Source: Lysobacter dokdonensis DS-58 (lineage in GTDB: Bacteria; Pseudomonadota; Gammaproteobacteria; Xanthomonadales; Xanthomonadaceae). From it: DNA of 64,000 nucleotides. The position numbers and the translations under genes are program-made. Where the stretch lies: NCBI RefSeq assembly GCF_000770795.1, contig NZ_JRKJ01000018.1, positions 62,001 to 126,000 of the forward strand, read 5' to 3'. Each line of letters starts with the position of its first letter. Position 1 is the first letter of the stretch. Below are positions 18,146 through 29,024 of this stretch, piece after piece. The notes under the pieces are model-generated. The model was not told where the DNA came from. It saw only the letters and a list, made by a program, of their open reading frames with translations, and did not search any database.

Positions 18146-19651
18146 ATGAACGCCAACGCTTTGCTCGCTCCCCTCGCCCCCTTGCGCGCCCATGGCGGCA
18201 CGCGCCGGACGCAAGGCCTCGACGACGCCACGCTCGCGCGCCTGTCCGCGAACCACCCGGAACTCGCGCAGGCCATCGCGGCCGCCGCCGCCGAATACGA
18301 GCGCGTGCGCGGCGAATTCGCCGACCTGCTGGACATGGACGAAGACGCGCAGATCCGCGCCGTGCAGGGTGGCTACGTCAACTTCTATTCGATGGACGCG
18401 GTGAACCCGTACGTCGCGTTGTCCGCGCGCGGCCCGTGGGTCGTCACGCTCAAGGGCGCGGTGCTCCACGACTCGGGCGGCTACGGCATGCTCGGCCTGG
18501 GCCACACGCCGGACGCGGTGATCGCCGCGATGGCGCGCCCGCAGGCGATGGCCAACATCATGACGCCCAATCTTTCGCAGTTGCGCTTCGACCGCGCCAT
18601 GCGCAAGGAAATCGGCCACACCCGCGGCGGCAGCCCGTACACCAAGTTCCTCTGCCTGAACTCCGGTTCCGAAAGCGTTTCGCTCGCCGCGCGCATCGCG
18701 GACGTCAACACCAAGCTGATGACCGACCCGGGCGCGAAGCACGCCGGCCGCGCCATCAAGCGCATCGTGGTGAAGGGCAGCTTCCACGGCCGTACCGAGC
18801 GCCCGGCGCTGTACTCGGATTCCTCGCGCAAGACCTACCTGCAGCACCTGGCCAGCTTCCGCGGCGAGGACACGCTGCTGACGGTGGAGCCCTACGACGT
18901 CGACCAGCTCAAGCAGATCTTCGCCGACGCCGAGACCAACAACTGGTTCATCGAAGCGATGTTCCTCGAGCCGGTGATGGGCGAAGGCGACCCGGGCCGC
19001 AGCGTGCCGCCGGCGTTCTACGCCGCCGCGCGCGAGCTGACCAAGGCGCACGGTTCGCTGTTCCTCGTCGACTCCATCCAGGCCGGCCTGCGCGCCAACG
19101 GCGTGCTGTCGATCGTCGACTACCCCGGCTTCGAGACCCTCGAAGCGCCGGACATGGAGACCTATTCCAAGGCCCTCAACGCCGCGCAGTACCCGCTGTC
19201 GGTGCTGGCCGTCGGCGAGAAGGCCGAGAAGCTTTATCGCGCCGGCACCTACGGCAACACGATGACCACCAACCCCCGCGCGCTCGATGTCGCGGTGGCG
19301 GTCCTCGAACAATTCACGCCGGCGCTGCGCACCAACATCCGCGAGCGCGGCAAGGAAGCCATCGCCAAGCTCGAAGCGCTGAAGGCCGAACTGGGTGGCC
19401 TGATCACCAAGGTCCAGGGCACGGGCCTGCTGTTCTCGTGCGAGCTGGCCCCGCAGTTCAAGGGCTACGGCACCGGTTCGACCGAAGAATGGCTGCGCGA
19501 GCGCGGACTGGGCGTCATCCACGGCGGTGCGAATTCCCTGCGGTTCACCCCCCACTTCATGGTCGACAGCGAGGAGATCGACCTGCTCGTGGCGATGGTA
19601 AAGCGCGCATTGCTCGAAGGCCCCCGCCAACAACAGGCAGCCGCGGCCTGA
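18146..19651 (+). CDS. Class-III PLP-dependent aminotransferase
   Basis: 501 residues. It shows the fold-type I class-III pattern: NSGSESVSLAARIADVNTKL (cofactor phosphate site), KGSFHGRTERPALYSDSS, FLEPVMGEGDPG, and a VDSIQAGLR segment where the cofactor Asp is expected. A candidate Schiff-base lysine lies in TYSKALNAAQYPLSV, and GTYGNTMTTNPRALD follows. The amino donor cannot be deduced; ornithine, lysine or aspartate-type substrates are all possible. It is a single gene with its own promoter region and a G-rich, hairpin-bearing leader. Confidence 0.8.
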   Translation: MNANALLAPLAPLRAHGGTRRTQGLDDATLARLSANHPELAQAIAAAAAEYERVRGEFADLLDMDEDAQIRAVQGGYVNFYSMDAVNPYVALSARGPWVVTLKGAVLHDSGGYGMLGLGHTPDAVIAAMARPQAMANIMTPNLSQLRFDRAMRKEIGHTRGGSPYTKFLCLNSGSESVSLAARIADVNTKLMTDPGAKHAGRAIKRIVVKGSFHGRTERPALYSDSSRKTYLQHLASFRGEDTLLTVEPYDVDQLKQIFADAETNNWFIEAMFLEPVMGEGDPGRSVPPAFYAAARELTKAHGSLFLVDSIQAGLRANGVLSIVDYPGFETLEAPDMETYSKALNAAQYPLSVLAVGEKAEKLYRAGTYGNTMTTNPRALDVAVAVLEQFTPALRTNIRERGKEAIAKLEALKAELGGLITKVQGTGLLFSCELAPQFKGYGTGSTEEWLRERGLGVIHGGANSLRFTPHFMVDSEEIDLLVAMVKRALLEGPRQQQAAAA

Positions 19652-19656
19652 GGGGC

Positions 19657-19686
19657 TAGACTCGGGCCATCCACAACACCGGAGGT
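19657..19686 (+). promoter_or_regulatory. TAGACT element and strong Shine-Dalgarno for the methyltransferase
   Basis: TAGACTCG (19657-19664) follows the aminotransferase stop by a few bases and can serve as -10. A perfect GGAGGT (19681-19686) stands six bases before ATG 19693, which decides that start over the GTG codons at 19687 and 19690. Confidence 0.5.
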
Positions 19687-19692
19687 GTGGTG

Positions 19693-20346
19693 ATGGCCCA
19701 GCACAAGGAACCGCAAGACCTGGCGGCGTCGGTGGACGTCGTCGGGGAGCCCTGGAAGGAAAGCGCGTACTACGCCGACGCCGAGCAGTGGACCTTCGTG
19801 TTCTGGGATCCGGCGCATCCCTTCCGGTCGTACTTCGACCGGCTCGACCTGCGCAACACCATCGAGCTGGCGTGCGGCCACGGCCGCCACGCCGAGCGCA
19901 CCGCGGCGATGGCCGGGTCGCTCACGCTGATGGACATCCACCAGGCCAACCTCGATGCCTGCCGCGCGCGCCTGGGGCATCTGCCCAACGTCCGCATCGA
20001 GCGCAACAACGGCTACGACTTCCGGCCCGTCGAAGACGGCAGCGCCACCGCGATCTACTGCTACGACGCGATGGTCCACTTCAGCCCGGACCTCGTCGCT
20101 TCCTATCTGCAGGACGCGGCGCGCGTCCTCGCCCCCGGCGGGATGGCGCTGTTCCATCATTCCAACCACGACTCGGGCAGCGACCGGCACTACGGGCTCA
20201 ACACGCACGCGCGCAATCGCATGACGCTCGAGCGGTTCTCTGAACTCGCGCGCGAGGCGGGGCTGGAGATCGCCGATTCGCGCGCGCTCGATTGGGGCGA
20301 AGCGGTCGAACTCGACGGATTGACGCTGGTGCGCAGGCCTGCGTGA
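19693..20346 (+). CDS. SAM-dependent methyltransferase (class I)
   Basis: 217 residues. Motif I reads IELACGHGRHAERTAAM (a GxGRHxE variant), the acidic end of beta2 is TLMDIHQANLDA, and a motif IV-like YCYDAMVHFSPD lies near residue 115. This is a soluble class-I methyltransferase; no substrate domain is recognisable. It stands downstream of the aminotransferase but has its own -10-like element and ribosome site. The 3' end meets the convergent MAPEG fusion gene after three bases. Confidence 0.8.
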   Translation: MAQHKEPQDLAASVDVVGEPWKESAYYADAEQWTFVFWDPAHPFRSYFDRLDLRNTIELACGHGRHAERTAAMAGSLTLMDIHQANLDACRARLGHLPNVRIERNNGYDFRPVEDGSATAIYCYDAMVHFSPDLVASYLQDAARVLAPGGMALFHHSNHDSGSDRHYGLNTHARNRMTLERFSELAREAGLEIADSRALDWGEAVELDGLTLVRRPA

Positions 20347-20349
20347 GCC

Positions 20350-21345
20350 TCAGCGCATCGTGATCCACAGGGCGGTCGCGGTCGCGCCGCCCAGCACGAC
20401 CATCGTCAGCAGCATCCCGAGGAAGCGGCCCACCGACGTACCCGCGTGGCGGCCCAGGCCCCACGCGTGCAACACGCGGCCGAGCAGCAACACGACGCCG
20501 CCGGTGAAGATCCACTGCCGGCCGACGCCCGCGATTTCCAGCAACGCGAGCAACAACAACGTCAGCGGCACGTATTCGGTGAAGTTGCCATGCACGCGGA
20601 TCCAGCGTGCGAGTTCGCGGCTTTCGCCCGCGCCGATGCCCACGCGCGCCTGCGTGCGCCAGCGCACGACCTGCAAGGTCAGCGCCATCAGCAACAACGC
20701 ATGCAACGCGGCGAACATCAGCGCCGTCACCGGCAACGGAATCGCGGCCGCGGCGGGCGCCATCGTCGGCAACGGCGGGTCGTCGGGAATCGGGTCGCCG
20801 GCGATGGGAAACCATGTCCCGCGTTCGAGCGACACATGCCCCTTCAGCGCGGACAGCGTCAGCTCGCGCCAACCGATGCGCAAATCGCCGATCTGCGGGT
20901 CCAGCGGATTCTCCGCGCTGCCCAGGCCATCGCCTTCGGGCTGGAACGTGGCCGCGAGATTGCCCGGCAGGGCCGAGAAGTTCGGCCGGAACGAACGCCA
21001 CTGGCCGAACTGCTCGATCACGCTGCGGTCGAGCGGCTTGTCGTCGAGCGTCACGCGCTGCGCGGTCCAGCGCCGCCCGCGCATGGGGAATTCCGGATTC
21101 GCGTGGCCGGCGGCGTAGCCGCTCGAATCGATCGGCGCCTCGCTCCAAACGCGCTCGAACCCGCCGTCCTTCGCGCGCCACTGGAACATTTCCACGCGGC
21201 GTTCCAAACCGAAATGCCGCGCGCTGACGCCGAACTCGCGATCGCGCACCACTTCGTCGGAGACCGGCTCGCCCTCCTGCGCGTGCACGAAGCCACTCGC
21301 CAGCAAGAACAGCAGCGCCAGGATCCCGCGAAGGGCGTGCCTCAT
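20350..21345 (-). CDS. Fusion protein: TMEM43-like domain + MAPEG domain
   Basis: 331 residues. A signal-like helix (5-22) is followed by a soluble part (about 30-185) matching the core of the TMEM43/LUMA family: [34 protein letters not shown], and [19 protein letters not shown]. After a Pro/Ala linker (186-205) comes a MAPEG domain (206-331) with four helices and the hallmark [11 protein letters not shown] (250-260). MAPEG proteins are membrane glutathione/eicosanoid-type enzymes. The TMEM43 part lacks its usual N-terminal NE-rich helix and C-terminal helices. One uninterrupted frame supports a true fusion. The start overlaps the MBL gene by four bases. Confidence 0.7.
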   Translation of the reverse strand: MRHALRGILALLFLLASGFVHAQEGEPVSDEVVRDREFGVSARHFGLERRVEMFQWRAKDGGFERVWSEAPIDSSGYAAGHANPEFPMRGRRWTAQRVTLDDKPLDRSVIEQFGQWRSFRPNFSALPGNLAATFQPEGDGLGSAENPLDPQIGDLRIGWRELTLSALKGHVSLERGTWFPIAGDPIPDDPPLPTMAPAAAAIPLPVTALMFAALHALLLMALTLQVVRWRTQARVGIGAGESRELARWIRVHGNFTEYVPLTLLLLALLEIAGVGRQWIFTGGVVLLLGRVLHAWGLGRHAGTSVGRFLGMLLTMVVLGGATATALWITMR

Positions 21346-22235
21346 GCGGCCAGCGCCCGCGCGTGCAGTTCCGCCACTTCGTGCGTGGTGCCGAAGCGGC
21401 CCGTGGCGTCGTCGCGCACCACCTGCGCGAGCGCGCATTCCGGATCGTGCGTGAAGAACAGATGGACGTTGCGCGCGAGTTTGTCTTCCAGGAACTCGCG
21501 CTTCTCGTCGATCAGCAATTCGGCGTTGCGGTCGTAGCCCATCGTGATCGGCACGTGCACCCACGGGCGGCCCGGGATCAGGTCGGCGCAGAACACCACG
21601 CCGCCATGCGCCTCACCGTTGCTCGAGTCCGGCCCGATGATCTCCGACAACATCAGCCCCGGCGTGTGCCCGTCGCTGAAATGGAAACGCACGCTCTTGC
21701 CGAGCGCCGGCGTGTGCACGCCTTCGACGAGCTCCAGCCGGCCGCTTTTTTCCAGCAGCCCCTGCAACTCGGGAATGAACGATGCGCGGTCGCGCGGGTG
21801 CGGATGGTTCGCGCGCTCCCAGCATTCCTTGCTGACGACGTAGGTCGCGTTGGGGAACAGCAGTTCGGGCGCGCGGCCTTCGCTCCACGGCGCGAGCAGG
21901 CCGCCGGCGTGGTCGAAGTGGAGATGCGAGAGGACGACGATGTCGACGTCGTCGTGTTCGAAGCCGGCGGCACGCAGCGATTCGAGCAGCACGTGGCGGT
22001 CTTCCACCACGCCATACCGCTCGCGCATCTTCGGATCGAAGAACGCACCGATGCCGGTTTCGAACAACACCGTCTTGCCGTTGAGCGGGCTCGCGAGCAG
22101 CGCGCGGCAGGCCAGCGCGATGCGATTGGCATCGTCGGGCGCGGCCCAGCGCGACCACAATGCGCGCGGGGCGTTGCCGAACATCGCGCCGCCATCGAGC
22201 TTCTGTGAGTTGCCGAGGATCGACCAGAGCTTCAT
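21342..22235 (-). CDS. MBL-fold metallohydrolase
   Basis: 297 residues starting [20 protein letters not shown]. The metal-binding motif [12 protein letters not shown] is intact; other ligands lie in [12 protein letters not shown] and [11 protein letters not shown]. The protein resembles the quorum-quenching lactonase/GumP-like branch of metallo-beta-lactamase fold hydrolases. Its substrate is not evident. The downstream TMEM43-MAPEG gene starts within its stop codon (ATGA), so both are coupled. Confidence 0.83.
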   Translation of the reverse strand: MKLWSILGNSQKLDGGAMFGNAPRALWSRWAAPDDANRIALACRALLASPLNGKTVLFETGIGAFFDPKMRERYGVVEDRHVLLESLRAAGFEHDDVDIVVLSHLHFDHAGGLLAPWSEGRAPELLFPNATYVVSKECWERANHPHPRDRASFIPELQGLLEKSGRLELVEGVHTPALGKSVRFHFSDGHTPGLMLSEIIGPDSSNGEAHGGVVFCADLIPGRPWVHVPITMGYDRNAELLIDEKREFLEDKLARNVHLFFTHDPECALAQVVRDDATGRFGTTHEVAELHARALAA

Positions 22236-22272
22236 GCGGCCGATTGTAAGCGGTGCGCCGGTTAACGAATCG

Positions 22273-22863
22273 CTAGCGCGCCGGATCGGCGGACAGATGG
22301 AAGACGAACGCGCCTTCCTCCGGCTTGGCCGCCGCGACACGGATGGCGCCGACCGCGCCACTGGCCGACAGCCGGCCCTCGCCCGTCGCGTCGGGCGCGC
22401 GGCCCAGGCCGAACAGGCGTCCGCGCCAGCCCTTGATGGTCACGCGCACCCCGTTCCGGCCGTCCATGCGCAGCACGCCGGTCGCGTCCTTGGGCACGGC
22501 GACATTGCGGCCGCCGGTGTCGTCCAGGTCGTCCTGCTGGAAGGCGAACAATGCATCGTCGTCTGCCTCCACGGTGAAACGCCAGTCGGTGGTGCCGGGC
22601 GAGCCGTCGTTCTCCACCGCGATGCGATCGACCGCGACGGTGAAGCGGTCGACGGACTTCGGCGTTTCGCGTGCGGGCGTCGCCTCGGACGCACCGCGCG
22701 CACTCGCGGGCGCGGAAGCGACCACCGCCTGCGGCGTCGACGGTGCGCGGTCGCCGCGCAGGTTCACGTACACCGCCGTCAACGAGGCGATCAGCGCCGC
22801 CGCGCCCGTCAGGATCGCGGGCACGTGCTGCAACGTTGGCTTCTTCGGCGGCTGTTCGGTCAT
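22273..22863 (-). CDS. Membrane-anchored protein of unknown function
   Basis: 196 residues: a short cytoplasmic head, one helix (about 15-33, [20 protein letters not shown]), a Pro/Ala/Ser linker, then a beta-rich periplasmic domain (70-196) with no motif I recognise. It starts within the stop of the gamma-glutamyltransferase gene (overlap of four bases), so it belongs to the same operon and may be made in proportion to that periplasmic enzyme. Confidence 0.65.
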   Translation of the reverse strand: MTEQPPKKPTLQHVPAILTGAAALIASLTAVYVNLRGDRAPSTPQAVVASAPASARGASEATPARETPKSVDRFTVAVDRIAVENDGSPGTTDWRFTVEADDDALFAFQQDDLDDTGGRNVAVPKDATGVLRMDGRNGVRVTIKGWRGRLFGLGRAPDATGEGRLSASGAVGAIRVAAAKPEEGAFVFHLSADPAR

Positions 22864-24599
22864 TTGCGCTTCGCTTCGCTCGGTTGCACGGCGGCCTTGC
22901 CGACCGGATTGCGCGGGTCGGAGCCGCCCGACAGCGTATTCGTGCGACGGTCCCACTGCACCGTCTGCAGGTTGCCCCAGGTCGGTTCCGCGGCGTTGAC
23001 CGTGTGGCCCATCGCTTCGAGCGCCTTGACGGCCTCCGGCGACAACGCGCCCTTTTCCGCCGAGATCACGTCGGGCATCCATTGGTGGTGGAAGCGCGGG
23101 AGCGCGGCGACTTCCTGCGGCGAGAGGCCCGCGTCGTACCCGAGGATGCCGATCAGCACCTCGGTGATGATGCGGCTGCCGCCGGGTGCGCCGATGGCGA
23201 TGACCTTCTCGCCGTTGTCGAGGAAGGTCGGCGTCATCGAGCTGAGCATGCGCTTGCCCGCCTTCGGCGCGTTGGACTCGAAGCCCATGACGCCGAATGC
23301 GTTCGGCGTGCCCGGGCGCAGCGCGAAGTCGTCCATCTCGTCGTTGAGCAACACGCCCGTGCCCGGCACGACCATGCCCGAGCCGTACAGCAGGTTCACC
23401 GTCTGCGTGGTGCTGACGCGGTTGCCTTCGGCATCGATGATGGAAAAATGCGTCGTTTCGTCGTCTTCGAGCGGCGCGGGCTGGCCCGAGAACAACGCGC
23501 TCGGCGTCGCCTTGTCCGGATGGATCGAGGCGCGCAGACCGGCCGCGTAGTTGCGGTCCATCAGCCGCGCGACCGGCACTTTCACGAAATCGGGATCGCC
23601 GAGATAGATCGTACGGTCGCGGAACGCGCGGCGCATCGATTCCACGGCGACATGGATGCGGTGCGCTTCGTCGAGCTTCGACAGGTCCCACCCGTCCATC
23701 ACCTGCAGCATCTGCGCGAGCGCGATGCCACCCGACGACGGCGGCGGCGCGGTGACGACGTCCCAGCCGCGGTACTTGAAGCGCAGCGGCTCGCGTTCGC
23801 GCACGCGGTAGCTCGCCAGCTCCCGTGCGGTCCACTTGCCGCCTTCGTCCGCGACGCCCTTCAACAACTTCTGCGCGACTTCGCCCTTGTAGAAGCCGTC
23901 GTAGCCCTTTTCGGCCAGCAGTTCGAGCGTATGCGCGAGATCGGGCTGCTTCAGGATTTCACCGGCCTTGGGCGGGTCGCCATCGGCGAGGAACACCGCG
24001 CGCGTGCCGGCGTAACGCTCCATCACTTCGCGGCGGCTGCCGTAGCCGCGCTCGAGGCGCGGGTAGACCTCGAAGCCATCGCGCGCCAGGCGGATCGCCG
24101 GTGCGAGCGTCGTGCGCAACGGCAGGCGGCCGTACTTCGATGCGATGTGCACGAGCGCGGCGGGCAAGCCGGGAATGCCGGCGGACCACGGGCCGTTCTC
24201 GGCGCGGTCGGTGTCGAGCTCGCCGGCCTTGTCGAGGTAGGCCTCGGGCGTGGCGGATTCCGGCGCGGTTTCGCGCGCGTCGACGAAGATGTCGCGGTTG
24301 GTCTTCGCATCGTGCAGCAGGAAGAACCCGCCGCCGCCGATGCCGGAGGAGATCGGTTCGACCACGGCAAGCGTCGCGGAGGTGGCCACCGCGGCGTCGA
24401 ATGCGTTGCCACCGTTGCGGATCGCTTCGAGGCCCGCGTCGGTGGCCAAAGCTTGCGCGCTGGCGATGACGGTGCCGTCGGGATGTTGCGGGCGCGCACC
24501 GCGCGCATCGGCCGCCGCGGCGTCGAAGGCCGCGAGGAGCAACAGCGTCGCGCAAAGGGAAAGGACGTGCCGGATGGCCGGGCGCAACGCGTGCGTCAT
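22860..24599 (-). CDS. ggt: Gamma-glutamyltransferase
   Basis: 579 residues with a signal peptide (about 1-31). Large-subunit motifs include SSGIGGGGFFLLHD and VDARETAP. The autoprocessing and catalytic threonine lies in DDETTHFSIIDAEGNRVSTT; the small subunit follows with PPSSGG-type glycine loops and GAPGGSRIITEV. Ggt cleaves glutathione in the periplasm and transfers or hydrolyses the glutamyl group. It lies between a ferredoxin gene (ATGA overlap at its start) and a membrane-anchored protein (overlap at its end). Confidence 0.94.
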   Translation of the reverse strand: MTHALRPAIRHVLSLCATLLLLAAFDAAAADARGARPQHPDGTVIASAQALATDAGLEAIRNGGNAFDAAVATSATLAVVEPISSGIGGGGFFLLHDAKTNRDIFVDARETAPESATPEAYLDKAGELDTDRAENGPWSAGIPGLPAALVHIASKYGRLPLRTTLAPAIRLARDGFEVYPRLERGYGSRREVMERYAGTRAVFLADGDPPKAGEILKQPDLAHTLELLAEKGYDGFYKGEVAQKLLKGVADEGGKWTARELASYRVREREPLRFKYRGWDVVTAPPPSSGGIALAQMLQVMDGWDLSKLDEAHRIHVAVESMRRAFRDRTIYLGDPDFVKVPVARLMDRNYAAGLRASIHPDKATPSALFSGQPAPLEDDETTHFSIIDAEGNRVSTTQTVNLLYGSGMVVPGTGVLLNDEMDDFALRPGTPNAFGVMGFESNAPKAGKRMLSSMTPTFLDNGEKVIAIGAPGGSRIITEVLIGILGYDAGLSPQEVAALPRFHHQWMPDVISAEKGALSPEAVKALEAMGHTVNAAEPTWGNLQTVQWDRRTNTLSGGSDPRNPVGKAAVQPSEAKRK

Positions 24600-24868
24600 G
24601 CGGGGGGTTCCCTCGGGATGCCTTCCTGCTTCAGGCGCAGGAGTTTGGCGAGCAGTTGCTCGTGCGATTCGGGATGCCCGGGATCGGGGTCGATGCATTC
24701 GACCGGGCAGACGACGACGCACTGCGGCTCGTCGTAGTGGCCGACGCATTCGGTGCAGCGCGAAGGGTCGATCACGTAGATGGTTTCGCCCTGGGAAATC
24801 GCCCGGTTCGGGCAAGCCGGCTCGCAGACGTCGCAGTTGACGCAGAGCTCGTTGATTTTCAGGGACAT
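24596..24868 (-). CDS. yfhL: YfhL-type 2[4Fe-4S] ferredoxin
   Basis: 90 residues with two cluster motifs: CVNCDVCEPACPNRAIS (C-x2-C-x2-C-x3-C-P) and CTECVGHYDEPQCVVVCPVE (C-x2-C-x8-C-x3-C-P), where the long insertion is typical of YfhL/FdxA-like proteins. It carries electrons in the cytoplasm. In E. coli, YfhL supports TrhP-dependent tRNA hydroxylation. In Xanthomonadaceae it often sits close to coaD and rsmD, as here. Its coupling to ggt by a four-base overlap is probably only transcriptional convenience. Confidence 0.93.
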   Translation of the reverse strand: MSLKINELCVNCDVCEPACPNRAISQGETIYVIDPSRCTECVGHYDEPQCVVVCPVECIDPDPGHPESHEQLLAKLLRLKQEGIPREPPA

Positions 24869-24919
24869 GGTCTTGCGTCCGGATGCGTGGCCGCGCGGCG
24901 GCCACGCACCGGGAATGCC

Positions 24920-25420
24920 TTACTTGGCTTCGACGAACACGTAGTTGACGCCCGACGGCGCGACGGCCGCCTTGACGCGTTCGTTGTCCGCGGCCTGGCC
25001 GATGAAAAGGACCTTGACGCCCTTCATCGAACCGGCGGCGACGTCGGCGAACGCGGCGACGACCAGGTCGCCCATCTTGTTCGAGGCCGGCGAGACGAAC
25101 GCGAGCATGTTGCCTTCGAGGATGCCGCGGCCCAGGTCGCTCTTGACCTTGTCCATCTGCGCGTCGTACTGCGCCTGGAAGTCGGCGTCGGTTTCGAGCG
25201 GCAGGAAGTACACGAACGGCGCGTTGGTGACGCCATCCATGTTCTTCTTGACCACGTCGCTGGCGTAGGCCTGCCACGCATTCGGATCGCCGTTGGTCGG
25301 CACCGCCACCGCGGCGGCCACGGCCTTCGGCGCCTCTTCCTTCTTGCACGCCGCGAGGGCGAGGACCGCGAGCATCGCGAGCAGCGCGGTGCGGGACATC
25401 GTGAGCATCTTCTGGCGCAT
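24920..25420 (-). CDS. Putative lipoprotein of unknown function
   Basis: 166 residues with a lipobox LALAAC (Cys about residue 25) followed by KKEEAPKA. The mature part is soluble and contains QYDAQMDKVKSDLGRGILEG and VKVLFIGQAADNERVKAAV. No catalytic motif is visible and I do not recognise the family. The start at 25420 has a purine-rich GGGGGG stretch upstream on the minus strand; in-frame extension upstream would not give a signal peptide. It lies between yfhL and coaD on the same strand. Confidence 0.65.
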   Translation of the reverse strand: MRQKMLTMSRTALLAMLAVLALAACKKEEAPKAVAAAVAVPTNGDPNAWQAYASDVVKKNMDGVTNAPFVYFLPLETDADFQAQYDAQMDKVKSDLGRGILEGNMLAFVSPASNKMGDLVVAAFADVAAGSMKGVKVLFIGQAADNERVKAAVAPSGVNYVFVEAK

Positions 25421-25449
25421 GGTGGAACCCCCCGGAACAGGAATTTGGA

Positions 25450-26593
<1,144 letters not shown>

Positions 26594-26658
26594 CGGGGCG
26601 TCTCGGGGGTGGGTGCTACCATGCCGGCCATTCTCCACGATCGACACGCCGCGGCCGC

Positions 26659-27780
26659 ATGCGCTGGTTCCGACGCAAGAAACCCGACGACGCCCCGCCG
26701 CCTTCGACCGACGTCCAGACCGACGCCCCGCGCGCCGCCGACGCGCCCGAAGGCGCAGGCATCGCCGCGCCCGAACCGGAAACGGCACTCGTCGAAATCG
26801 ACCGCAACTTCGAGCCAGTGGTCGAACCGCCCTTCGTTGAACGCGCCGCCCCCGCGACCGCCGGTAAATCCGGATGGCGCGAGCGCCTGCGCGGCAGCGG
26901 CTTCGCCAAGAGTCTCGGCGGGTTGTTCTCGCGCAACCCGAAGCTCGACGACGACCTGCTCGACGAGATCGAAACCGCGCTGCTGACCGCCGACGTCGGC
27001 GTGGCCGCGACGACGCAATTGCTCGAAGGCCTGCGCCAGCGCATGAAGCGCCGCGAATTCGCCGATGCGAAGGAATTGCTGCGTGCGCTGCGCGCCGAAC
27101 TCATCGCGATGCTCGCGCCCGTCGCGCAGCCGCTGGTCATCGATCCGCACGCCAAGCCCTTCGTGCTGCTCACCGTCGGCGTCAACGGCGTCGGCAAGAC
27201 GACGACCATCGGCAAGCTCGCGCGCCGCTTCAAGGACGAAGGCCGCAGCCTGATGCTCGCCGCGGGCGACACCTTCCGCGCCGCCGCCGTCGCGCAATTG
27301 CAGGCATGGGGCGATCGCAACGACGTGCCGGTGATCGCGCAGGGGCAGAACGCCGATGCCGCATCGGTCGCCTTCGACGCATTGAACGCGGCGAAGTCGC
27401 GCGGCGCCGACGTCCTGATCGCCGACACCGCCGGCCGCCTGCACACGCAGCAGGGCCTGATGGCCGAATTGGGCAAGATCCGCCGCGTGATCGCGAAGGT
27501 CGACGCCTCCGCGCCGCATGAAGTGCTGATGGTGATCGACGGCACGACGGGCCAGAACGCGCTGTCGCAATTGCGGCAATTCAACCAGGCGGTGACCGTC
27601 ACGGGCCTGGTGGTCACCAAGCTCGATGGCACGGCGAAGGGTGGGGTGGTGTTCGCGCTCGCGCGCGAGTTCGGCATCCCGATCCGCTATGCGGGCATCG
27701 GCGAGCGCCCCGAAGACTTGCGCGTGTTCGACGCGGACGCCTTCGTCGACGCCCTGCTCCCGGAATCGCTCGGCGCCTGA
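26659..27780 (+). CDS. ftsY: Signal recognition particle receptor FtsY
   Basis: 373 residues. An acidic, variable A domain (about 1-75) is followed by the N domain and the SRP GTPase domain. G motifs: GVNGVGKTTTIGKLA (G1), DTFRAAAVAQL (insertion/G2), DTAGRLHT (G3), TKLDGTAKGG (G4). FtsY docks the ribosome-SRP complex at the inner membrane. The AsmA-like gene starts on the last base of its stop codon. Confidence 0.96.
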   Translation: MRWFRRKKPDDAPPPSTDVQTDAPRAADAPEGAGIAAPEPETALVEIDRNFEPVVEPPFVERAAPATAGKSGWRERLRGSGFAKSLGGLFSRNPKLDDDLLDEIETALLTADVGVAATTQLLEGLRQRMKRREFADAKELLRALRAELIAMLAPVAQPLVIDPHAKPFVLLTVGVNGVGKTTTIGKLARRFKDEGRSLMLAAGDTFRAAAVAQLQAWGDRNDVPVIAQGQNADAASVAFDALNAAKSRGADVLIADTAGRLHTQQGLMAELGKIRRVIAKVDASAPHEVLMVIDGTTGQNALSQLRQFNQAVTVTGLVVTKLDGTAKGGVVFALAREFGIPIRYAGIGERPEDLRVFDADAFVDALLPESLGA

Positions 27781-29024
27781 TGACGCGCGCGCGCCGCTGG
27801 CTGCTGGCCATTGCGGCGGTGGCGCTGCTGCTCGCGCTCGCGCTGTGGTTCGTCTCGCGTCCGCAGCGCGTCGCATCGCTGGTGATGTCGCAGCTCGGCT
27901 CCGCGCTCGGGCTGGAAATCACGGCGCGCGGCGTTTCGGAATACACGCTCGCCGGTGGCCCGCGCCTGGTGTTGCGCGACGTGGAAGCGCGTGCGCATGG
28001 CGCTTCGCGTCCGCTGCTGCATGCCGATCGCGTGGATGTGTCGGTGCCGTGGTCGACGGTGCGCACGCGCGGCGCGGACCTGGCGATCAAGCGCATCGAA
28101 CTCGATACCCCCGTGCTCGACGTGCCGATGTTGCAGGCGTGGCTCGCGTCGCGGCCCCCGAGCGAAGAATCGAAGATGCCGACGCTGTCCGATGGATTGC
28201 GCGTGCGAGATGGCCGCGTGGTCGGCGCCGGGTGGTCGATCGATGCGATCGCGCTCGACGTGCCGCGCGTGATGCCGGGCAAACCGGTCGAAGCGCAAAC
28301 CTCGGGCCGTTACGTCGCGCGCGACACGCGCGTTCCGTTCGAACTCGCGCTGAAGATGACGCAGCCGGCGAACGACGCCGGCCTCGGCGCGCACGGCACC
28401 ATCACGCTGGAACAACCCGGCCGCCGCATGCCCGCGACCGTGCGCGTGTCGGGCCCGCTGCATTTCGACGACCACGGTGTTCGCATCGCGCCCCTGCGCG
28501 CATCGATCGCCGCGCGTTACACGCAAAAGGATGTCGATCTGCCGTTCGCCTTCGCGCTCAACGGTCCGCTGCGTTACGAAGGCGGCGCGGTGTCGCTCTC
28601 GCCCGCCGGCCTCGCGTTGCGCGGCAAGGGACTCGTGCCGAACTTCGACGGTCGCGCGGCCTTCGCATACACCGACAAGGCGATGCTGCACCTGGCCGGA
28701 ACACTCGCGACGTGGCCCGACGCTTGGCCCGCGCTGCCGCCGCCGATCGGGCAATCGACCTCGCCGCTGCCCGTCGTGCTCGATTACGCGGGGCCATTCG
28801 ATTTCTCCGATGTCGCGCGGTTGCAACTGACGCGCGATGCAACGCGGCTCGACGCGCGCTTCGCGTTGCCCGCGGTGCTGTCGTGGATCGATGCAGCGCA
28901 ATCCTCGCCGCTGCCGCCGCTGAGCGGACGATTGACGACGCCGACGCTCGACATCGGCGGCGCGGTCCTCGAAGGCGTCGACGTGCGGATGCACGACCCC
29001 GCGCTCGACACGGCCGCACCATGA
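27780..29024 (+). CDS. AsmA-like membrane-anchored protein of unknown function
   Basis: 414 residues with one N-terminal helix (RWLLAIAAVALLLALALWFV) and a long beta-rich periplasmic part. The opening LGLEITARGVSEYTLAGGPR resembles the start of AsmA/TamB-type proteins, which span the periplasm and are linked to phospholipid transport or outer-membrane assembly. The similarity is in pattern only. It overlaps ftsY by one base (TGATG) and mutY by four, so the three form one operon. Confidence 0.6.
   Translation: MTRARRWLLAIAAVALLLALALWFVSRPQRVASLVMSQLGSALGLEITARGVSEYTLAGGPRLVLRDVEARAHGASRPLLHADRVDVSVPWSTVRTRGADLAIKRIELDTPVLDVPMLQAWLASRPPSEESKMPTLSDGLRVRDGRVVGAGWSIDAIALDVPRVMPGKPVEAQTSGRYVARDTRVPFELALKMTQPANDAGLGAHGTITLEQPGRRMPATVRVSGPLHFDDHGVRIAPLRASIAARYTQKDVDLPFAFALNGPLRYEGGAVSLSPAGLALRGKGLVPNFDGRAAFAYTDKAMLHLAGTLATWPDAWPALPPPIGQSTSPLPVVLDYAGPFDFSDVARLQLTRDATRLDARFALPAVLSWIDAAQSSPLPPLSGRLTTPTLDIGGAVLEGVDVRMHDPALDTAAP

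Noticed and set aside
18146..19651. Long minus-strand frame opposite the aminotransferase
   Set aside because: High-GC antisense frame; the plus-strand product carries clear cofactor motifs.
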